DNA of 20,209 nt from an uncultured Verrucomicrobiota bacterium (GTDB taxonomy: Bacteria > Verrucomicrobiota > Verrucomicrobiia > Chthoniobacterales > SZAS-18). The DNA lies in assembly GCA_937871685.1 (NCBI GenBank), contig CALMOL010000286.1, positions 1 to 20,209 of the forward strand, read 5' to 3'. The position numbers and the translations under genes were made by a program. Each line of letters opens with the position of its first letter. Position 1 is the stretch's first letter. Below, one piece after another: positions 14,677-20,209 of the stretch. Under the pieces are notes generated by a model, which was given only the letters and a program-made list of their open reading frames with translations, ran no database searches and was not told the DNA's origin.

Positions 14677-16671
14677 ATGAATCTTCCTTCGCTTCGCGCG
14701 GGTCACGGGTCTGAGCTTCCCAAGGCGGGGAAGATTTCTCGCCATCGCTCGCTTGCCGCCATGCGCGTGCGGTCGCGGGCTCTTGGCGCGCTCGCCCTCG
14801 CGCTGGTGGCCGCCCCCTGGGCGGCGCGGGCCGTGACCATCGAGTGGGCGAACACGGGCGCCCCCTGGAACACCGGCGCAGACTGGATCGGCGGCGCGGC
14901 GCCGGCCAACAGCACCGTGACCGACATCGCGGCGTTTGGCTCTCAAGGCCTCGTTGCCGTCAATCCGAACCTGACCACGGCGCGCAGCATCAACGGCGTC
15001 AATTTTCTCGTCGGCGCGTATGCCTACACCGTCAGCGGCTCGACCTTGACCATTGGCACCGGCGGCATTTCCAATGCCGCGACCAACACGGAAACTTTTT
15101 CCAACTCCATCATCACCAGCAACGGGCAGACTTGGACGACCAACGTGGGCGGAACCCTCGTCTTGAACGGCACAGTGGACCTCAACGCGACGTCCGTCAC
15201 GACCCGGACGCTGACGGTCTCGAGCGCGGGCACCACGACCTTCAATGGCGTGATCCAAAACTCCTTCGCGGGCAATTCTTCAAATCTGACGCTCACCGGC
15301 ACCGGCACGGTGAACCTGCTGAGCGCGAACACTTACAGCGGCACCACGACGCTTCGCGCTGGCAGTCTCGTCGTGGGTAACGATGCCTCCCTCGGGGCCG
15401 GCTCTTTCGTGTTCGACAACGTCACGAGCGGCAGCACTACCCGCATTCAGAGCGCCGATGCCACCGCCCGCACGTTCGCCAACGCCTTCGGCACCTTCTC
15501 CGGCACGAACGCCACCTTCGCCTTCGGCGCGGCCGGCACCGGCGCGCTGACTTTCTCCAACCCCACCGCGGCTAGCCTCTCCGGCGGCGCGCGCACTTTT
15601 CAGATCGATAGCGACACCACTTTTGCCAATGGATTCACCAGCATCACCGGCGGCAGCATCACGAAGACGGGTGCGGCCACGATGACCCTCAACGGCGTGA
15701 GCAACTACGCCAACGGCACCACGGTGAACGCGGGCACGCTGACGGTGGGCATCAACGCCAACCTGGGCGCGGCCACGGGCAGCCTCGCGGTCAATAATTT
15801 CAACGCAGGCGCTACCGGGACGGCGGTGACGGTGAACCTGAGTTCCTCGCAGACGGTCGGCTCGCTGAGCGGCACGGTGGCTACGCCGGTGACCGGCACG
15901 AACTCGGCCACGATCAACCTCCAGGGCACGACCACCACGCTGACGATCAACCAGAGCACGATCACCACCTACGCGGGGGTGATCGCCGGCACGCTTGGCA
16001 ACATCGCGAAGACGGGCGCCGGCACCCTGACGCTCACCGGCGCGAACACTTACGGCAGCTTCACTGCGGTGAGCGGCGGCACGCTGGTGCTGGCGAACGT
16101 GGGCGGCGGCGGCGCGGCGCAGAACTCCAACAACATCATGGTGAACACCGGCGGCACCCTGCTGCTCGGGGCGGCCAACCAGATCCTCGACTCGGCCACG
16201 ATCACCGGCGGGGGCGGCACGCTAAACACGGGCGGATTCTCCGATGCGATGGGCCAGCTTTTCATGAACGCGAGCTCGACGCTCGACCTCGCGAGTGGGG
16301 CAAGCGTGATCCGGTTCGCCGCGTTTGCTGCCTCCACGGGCATCCTCTCGGTTCTGAATTGGTCTGGCTCCCTGCTCGGCGGCGGGGCGGACCAGTTGCA
16401 CTTTGGCGCGCCGCTCACCCCGGGAGCTTCGGCGGGGCAGCTATCGCAGGTCCAGTTCGTCAATCCGGATGGTCTGCCGGCCGGGATCTACATGGCCACC
16501 TATGCCCCGACAGACGTGAGCGAGCTGGTGCCTGGCGCGTTAATCGCGGTGCCGGAGCCCGGCACGGTGGCGGCCGGCTTCCTGCTCCTCGGCGCGCTTG
16601 GCTGGCACCAGCGGCGGCGTCTCGCGACGCGGGAAGGGCAACGCGTCAAACGTCCGCGCAATCGCGTGTGA
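14677..16671 (+). CDS. Autotransporter-strand-repeat PEP-CTERM surface protein
   Basis: This 664-residue exported protein has a 35-residue basic lead, then ALGALALALVAAPWAARA as the hydrophobic part of the signal (cleavage near residue 52). An internal ATG at 14761 would give a conventional short signal and is a real alternative. The mature protein is Gly/Thr/Asn-rich and predicted beta-helical. It has three autotransporter-associated beta-strand repeats: residues ~202-235 (LTLTGTGTVNLLSANTYSGT), ~326-360 (ITKTGAATMTLNGVSNYANG) and ~442-474 (IAKTGAGTLTLTGANTYGSF). It has no autotransporter barrel. It ends in VPEPGTV...GWHQRRR (625-648) plus a 16-residue basic tail, longer than usual. It is therefore likely to be an exosortase-processed surface fibre or scaffold. 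It converges with a relative at 16920-19622. Confidence 0.9.
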   Translation: MNLPSLRAGHGSELPKAGKISRHRSLAAMRVRSRALGALALALVAAPWAARAVTIEWANTGAPWNTGADWIGGAAPANSTVTDIAAFGSQGLVAVNPNLTTARSINGVNFLVGAYAYTVSGSTLTIGTGGISNAATNTETFSNSIITSNGQTWTTNVGGTLVLNGTVDLNATSVTTRTLTVSSAGTTTFNGVIQNSFAGNSSNLTLTGTGTVNLLSANTYSGTTTLRAGSLVVGNDASLGAGSFVFDNVTSGSTTRIQSADATARTFANAFGTFSGTNATFAFGAAGTGALTFSNPTAASLSGGARTFQIDSDTTFANGFTSITGGSITKTGAATMTLNGVSNYANGTTVNAGTLTVGINANLGAATGSLAVNNFNAGATGTAVTVNLSSSQTVGSLSGTVATPVTGTNSATINLQGTTTTLTINQSTITTYAGVIAGTLGNIAKTGAGTLTLTGANTYGSFTAVSGGTLVLANVGGGGAAQNSNNIMVNTGGTLLLGAANQILDSATITGGGGTLNTGGFSDAMGQLFMNASSTLDLASGASVIRFAAFAASTGILSVLNWSGSLLGGGADQLHFGAPLTPGASAGQLSQVQFVNPDGLPAGIYMATYAPTDVSELVPGALIAVPEPGTVAAGFLLLGALGWHQRRRLATREGQRVKRPRNRV

Positions 16672-16698
16672 TTTCGAGCCGAGTGAGTGGCGATCCGT

Positions 16699-16852
16699 CG
16701 ATAGCCCAGCGCTTCAGCGCTGGGAGCTCGCGCGTTTCTTGGGTTCCGGCACGTTAGCGACGGCGAACGTCTGGACCGAGGCATTCAAGCGTCGCTAACG
16801 TGACGCGGTCGCATTGGTCGGGCATACTCGGTGCTGAAGCACCGGGCTATCG
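16699..16852. repeat. REP-like element: two inverted hairpin copies flanking a 13-bp inverted repeat
   Basis: The left copy reads CGATAGCCC-AGCGCTTCAGCGCTGGG, with a perfect 9-bp hairpin (16705-16713 with 16716-16724). The right copy (16829-16852) is the same element reversed: CGGTGCTGAAGCACC-GGGCTATCG. The CGATAGCCC ends match and the hairpin bases are changed compatibly. Between them, CACGTTAGCGACG (16750-16762) is perfectly inverted at 16790-16802 with a 27-nt spacer. The whole fills the convergent gap between the two beta-strand-repeat genes and probably also terminates transcription both ways. From memory, similar GCTTCAGCGC elements abound in Verrucomicrobia and Planctomycetes. Confidence 0.8.
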
Positions 16853-16919
16853 TCGGGTCGCCGCTCACGCGGCTGCGCCTCTGACATTTGATTGCCGTTG
16901 GTGAGCCGTTGCCCGTCTT

Positions 16920-19622
16920 TCATGCAGTGCGAGGCCGCAGCCACGTGGCGAAGCGGCGGCGCTGGGAGTAGGCGAAGGCGCCGAGGGTCAGCAGGCCGGC
17001 AGCCCAGGTGGCGGGCTCGGGCACGGCGGTGGGCACGAGGGAGAGGGAGGTGGCACCGTATTGCAGCGCGTAGCCGGCGGGCAGGTTCACCACGTTGTCG
17101 AAGGTGCCGTTGAGAGAGGCGTAGGTGGCGAGGATGTAGGAGCTGGTGCCGTCCGCGGTGCCGCTGAAGGCGATCTGGTCGTAGGCGCCGCCGAGGTCGA
17201 GCAATCCGGCGGTGCCCAGGCCGACGAGGGCGAGGCGGTCGCTGTTGTTGGGGCCGGCGCCGAGGTCCACGAGATAGGTGGCGAGGGCGTCGGCCGCGCC
17301 CGCGAAGGTGAGCGATCCGCGCAGGGTGAGCGCGCCGACGGTGCCGACGTCGCCGCCGGTGATCTGCGCGGCGCCATTCAACGTGACCGCGCCCTGGATG
17401 GCGCCGATGCCGCCCAGGATGGAGCCGGAGTCATTCACCACCACGGCGCCCAGGCCGGTGCCGGAGGAGATTCCGGCCACGCCGGTGCCGTTGACGAGGA
17501 GCTTGCCGCCGTTGACCACGGTGCCGCCGGTGTAGGTGCTGGCGCCGCCGAGGATCTGCGTGCCGGAGCCGACGAGGGTGACGGCCATCGTGCGGCCGCC
17601 GGTGCCATCGGAGATGCTGCCGCTGAAAGTGGCGCGGGTGGTGGAATCGTAGTTCGCGCCGAGCGTCATGGTGCTGTTGGCGATGGCGCTGTTGTTGGTG
17701 ATGGAGCCGCCGCCGCTCAGGGTGTTGAAGGCTTCGCTGCGGCCGTTGAAGTCGAGCTTTCCGCCGGAGTTCACGGCGACGGCGCTGGCGTCGTAGATCT
17801 GGTCGCCGCCGGTGCCGGCGAGCTGGACGGTGCCGCCGTTGTTGATGAAGAGGCCGGAGACGGCGTGGTTGTAGGTGCCGGAGGTCTTGGCGAGCTGCAC
17901 GGTGCCGGCGTTGACCGTGAGGGTGAGGCCGGAGTTGTCGGTGTTGCTGCCGCCGCCGAGGACCAGGGTGCCGGCGCCGGTCTTGACGAGGGCGTCGCTG
18001 GCCAGGCCGGTGTTGGCGCCCATGATCTGGCGGTTCAGGGTGAGGGTGGCGTTGCTGGCCGTGACTTCGATGCCGCCGCCGCCGGGGAGGAATTTCAACT
18101 GGCGCGTCGTGGTGAGGGTCCCGCCGGTGTATTGGAGCGTGCCGCCGGAAAAGTAGAGGGCGCCGGTGCCGATGGAGCTGTTGCCGTTTCCGGCGGGAAG
18201 GGTGGCGACGCTGAGGGTGCCGGCGTTCAGGTAGGTGCCGCCCGCGTAGGTGTTGGTGCCGGAGAGGATGAGGGTGCCGAGGCCGGTCTTGGTCAGGGGG
18301 TTGCCGCCGGAGCCGTTGGCGGCGATTACCGAGCTGATCGTCAGGGTATCGGTGGCGGCATTGGTGCGAATGACCATCTCGGAGCTGCTGGCCGAACGGA
18401 TCGAGGTGCCGCCGCTGATCGTGGCGGAGCCGCCGTCCGCCTTCAGGATGCCGGGAACGGTGAGGGTGGCGCCGGTGGCGAGGGTGAGGTTGCTGGCGCC
18501 GCTGAGCCGGAGCGTGGAGAAGGTGGCGGCGGCCTGGGCGGTGATGCTGCCGGTCGCCTGAATGTGTATGCCGGTGAGGGTGGCGGCGCCGCTCGTGGTG
18601 ACGGTGCCGGCGTCGGCGCCGTAGCTGATGGCGCGCAGGTAGCCGGCGCCATCTTTCCAGGCGTAGCTGCTCCCGCCGAAGAAGGTGCCGCGGTCCACGA
18701 AGCCGGGGCTCGCGCCGGTGAGGCTGATTCCGTTGGTGGTGCCGTTGACGCCGCCGGCGACGACGTAGTTGACGGTGGCGCCGACGGAACGGCTTTGGTT
18801 GCCGATGGTCAGCGAAAGGTTCTGGGCGGCGACGCGGTTGGTCGTCACGGTGGCGTCCCCGCCATACAGGAAGAGGGTGCCGAGGGACTGGGCGGAGGCG
18901 CCGGTCGCGCCCGTGTTGTCGAGGGTGAAGGCGCCGCCGCCGCCGGTGGCGAACAGGGCGTTCCCCATGGCCAGGTTGTTGCCGTTGAGCGATCCCGTCG
19001 CCGCGAGCACGGTGAGGGCGGCTCGCGCCAAGCTGATGGTGCCGGTCAGGGGGTTCGCGCCGCCGAGGACCAAGGTGCCCCCGCCGGCGAGATAGAGGCC
19101 GGAGTTGCCGGCGAGGGGAGCGTTGATGGTGGCGGTCTGGCCCGGGTTCGTGAAGGTGACCTGGGGAGAGAAGCCGTTTGGATCGTTGCCGAGGGTGATG
19201 CCGTTGCTCCCGGTCGGATTAATGACGTAGCCGTCCGCGCCGAAGGTCAGCCCGCCCACCGAGACCGCGCTGTCCAGGGAGACCGTGCCGGCGGTGCCGG
19301 CGAAGACCGCGACGGTATTCGCGTTCGTCGGCCAGGCTTGGTAAGTGGCGCCGTTGTCGGCCGTCCAATCCGCCACCGCGGTGCTCCAGGAGCCGCTGCC
19401 GCCGGCGGGAACGCCCGAGCCGTTGGACCCCCAGGTCAGGCTGGATTGGGCGCTGCCGCGGGTGCTCGCCAGGAGCAGGAGCGCGGACGCCAACAGGCGG
19501 CGCGAGAGCGCCCGGAAAGGGCGTGGGGCCGAAGGGAGTTGGCGCGTTCGCGCTCGTGGCTGCGGGGCGAGGCCGTGGACGGCATCGCGCGCGCGGGGCG
19601 GCAGGCGGAAGGGAGTCTTCAT
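16920..19622 (-). CDS. Large autotransporter-strand-repeat PEP-CTERM surface protein
   Basis: This is a 900-residue exported protein. The start at 19622 was chosen because the frame upstream is basic and low-complexity. Even so, the lead is long (about 42 residues, Arg/Pro-rich) before the hydrophobic segment LLASALLLLAS and a cleavage near GSAQ (59). The mature protein is Gly/Thr/Asn-rich and beta-helical. Clear beta-strand repeats lie at ~441-473 (LTKTGLGTLILSGTNTYAGG), ~545-577 (LVKTGAGTLVLGGGSNTDNS) and ~679-712 (QILGGASTYTGGTVVNGG). The C-terminal 770-865 segment (LVDLGAGPNNSDRLAL...YALQYGATSLSL) is the usual last domain before the anchor in this family. The anchor is VPEPATW...AYSQRRR (867-890). 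It has no barrel and no enzyme motif. It converges with the 664-residue relative. Confidence 0.9.
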   Translation of the reverse strand: MKTPFRLPPRARDAVHGLAPQPRARTRQLPSAPRPFRALSRRLLASALLLLASTRGSAQSSLTWGSNGSGVPAGGSGSWSTAVADWTADNGATYQAWPTNANTVAVFAGTAGTVSLDSAVSVGGLTFGADGYVINPTGSNGITLGNDPNGFSPQVTFTNPGQTATINAPLAGNSGLYLAGGGTLVLGGANPLTGTISLARAALTVLAATGSLNGNNLAMGNALFATGGGGAFTLDNTGATGASAQSLGTLFLYGGDATVTTNRVAAQNLSLTIGNQSRSVGATVNYVVAGGVNGTTNGISLTGASPGFVDRGTFFGGSSYAWKDGAGYLRAISYGADAGTVTTSGAATLTGIHIQATGSITAQAAATFSTLRLSGASNLTLATGATLTVPGILKADGGSATISGGTSIRSASSSEMVIRTNAATDTLTISSVIAANGSGGNPLTKTGLGTLILSGTNTYAGGTYLNAGTLSVATLPAGNGNSSIGTGALYFSGGTLQYTGGTLTTTRQLKFLPGGGGIEVTASNATLTLNRQIMGANTGLASDALVKTGAGTLVLGGGSNTDNSGLTLTVNAGTVQLAKTSGTYNHAVSGLFINNGGTVQLAGTGGDQIYDASAVAVNSGGKLDFNGRSEAFNTLSGGGSITNNSAIANSTMTLGANYDSTTRATFSGSISDGTGGRTMAVTLVGSGTQILGGASTYTGGTVVNGGKLLVNGTGVAGISSGTGLGAVVVNDSGSILGGIGAIQGAVTLNGAAQITGGDVGTVGALTLRGSLTFAGAADALATYLVDLGAGPNNSDRLALVGLGTAGLLDLGGAYDQIAFSGTADGTSSYILATYASLNGTFDNVVNLPAGYALQYGATSLSLVPTAVPEPATWAAGLLTLGAFAYSQRRRFATWLRPRTA

Positions 19623-19710
19623 GGGTCGAGAGGTGGTTTCGGGGCCTCGCGGCCGGGGCGCGGAGGCATGGGCGCGGAAAGAAGCCCGCGGCTGCCCGCC
19701 GCCCACCGGC

Positions 19711-19740
19711 TTGTGACGAGCGCAGGTAAATTTGTGACGA
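19711..19740. promoter_or_regulatory. Direct repeat TTGTGACGA, 21 bp apart
   Basis: TTGTGACGA occurs at 19711-19719 and 19732-19740, so the copies lie on the same face of the helix (two turns). Both are followed by an (A/G)CGC-like end. It lies 89-118 nt upstream of the minus-strand start at 19622, a plausible place for a tandem activator or repressor site. Confidence 0.45.
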
Positions 19741-20141
19741 ACGCGGCCGAGAGGGCGCAGATCGCACGAGGCTCAGCTGGGACGGCCGGGGCGCGGCCAC
19801 CGGCCGCTTCAGCCGCGCGCGAAGTTGAGCGGCTGCGGATCCGTCACGCCGGAGGTCCCGAGGGCGCGAGGGATTCTACGCAGGAGAGGGTCGGCATTGC
19901 GCGCCGCGGGGGCGGATTTTTCGCGCGGCGCATGTGAAATGTTGGATAGAAGACCGCCAGTTTGTCTGGAAGACTTCTTTGTTTCTTCGCGCATCGGCGC
20001 AAAAGTCATTTCCGAGGCCAGATGCCTCGAGCCGCCTGATCCCTGTAGGCGGTCAAGCCCGCCTTGTCTCGGCCTAGCGCGTTTTCGGTTCAGGTGGTCG
20101 CATTCGCGGACCGCGGCTTGCGGAAGGCCGGGCGCGTTTTG
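19741..20141. other. Upstream region without a supported gene
   Basis: I see no convincing gene. The stretch near 19930-20010 is less GC-rich than its surroundings and may hold promoter elements for the minus-strand surface gene. A short GGCGG-TCAAGC-CCGCC hairpin lies near 20048-20063. Confidence 0.4.
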
Positions 20142-20209
20142 GAGTGCGGTGGCAAGCGACAGCGCGACACCGCTTTGGAATCAAAGCCGCGGCTACGCAG
20201 ACAAAGCGG
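20142..20209. repeat. Dispersed-repeat-like palindromic sequence at window end
   Basis: GTGCGGTGGCAAGCGACAGC runs into GCGACACCGCTTTGG. The 6-bp arms GCGGTG/CACCGC enclose 16 nt. The block reads like the intergenic repeat common in Verrucomicrobia genomes (my recollection, not verified). It runs into the window edge, so its full extent is unknown. Confidence 0.45.

Noticed and set aside
17061..19937. 958-codon open frame on + strand, antisense to the 900-residue surface gene
   Set aside because: It is Gly/Ala/Val/Glu-rich low-complexity translation of the complement of Gly/Thr/Asn codons. It has no start context or signal peptide, and the minus-strand protein has clear family motifs and a sorting signal.
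19809..20009. 66-codon minus-strand frame upstream of the 900-residue gene
   Set aside because: It is short with no ribosome site and no recognisable family. The region looks like a promoter or leader. I could not fully exclude a small gene.

Overview
The window is high-GC DNA that I read as Verrucomicrobiota, probably an opitutal-type genome. That reading is inferred from two things. Seven secreted proteins carry a PEP-CTERM anchor, five of them ending in the unusual string GWHQRRR or AWHQRRR. A large protein ends in a 'YQVQYQDT...FYRAIVP' domain that I associate with this phylum. No rRNA, tRNA, CRISPR array, intact transposase or phage gene is visible.

Layout. Positions 1-2501 are a housekeeping block on the + strand: the 3' part of purL, then pabA/trpG and folB overlapping by 4 nt (purine and folate/chorismate metabolism). 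A 41-bp inverted repeat built from CAGGAT-type octamers lies between purL and pabA. A clear intrinsic terminator closes the block at about 2611. The rest of the window is almost entirely cell-surface or secreted proteins. These are a 1502-residue multidomain protein (2802-7310), a P-domain PEP-CTERM protein 40 nt after it, a minus-strand PEP-CTERM protein (8687-9574), two paralogous PEP-CTERM proteins in tandem (9926-10861 and 11023-11976), a small unknown protein (12009-12254), a minus-strand PEP-CTERM protein (13239-14006), a small tautomerase (14139-14528), and two autotransporter-strand-repeat PEP-CTERM proteins that converge (14677-16671 on + and 16920-19622 on -). No exosortase or polysaccharide gene is present, so the sorting machinery must be encoded elsewhere.

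Three points deserve attention. First, all three convergent gene pairs are separated by repeat-rich DNA, each with a different architecture: a nested ~325-bp inverted repeat at 8177-8500, a terminator hairpin followed by an indel-free 21-bp minisatellite at 12522-12758, and a REP-like inverted pair at 16699-16852. Second, the minisatellite units contain a 10-bp palindrome whose outer base pair switches between C/G and T/A while staying complementary. Third, four of the secreted-protein genes are preceded by the same arrangement: a pyrimidine tract, GCTTGC, exactly 18 nt, then a G(A/C)TANA-like hexamer. In two paralogues the distance from that hexamer to ATG is identical (76 nt). This looks like a shared promoter class for surface proteins.

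The long antisense open frames opposite the large surface genes are judged to be composition artefacts.
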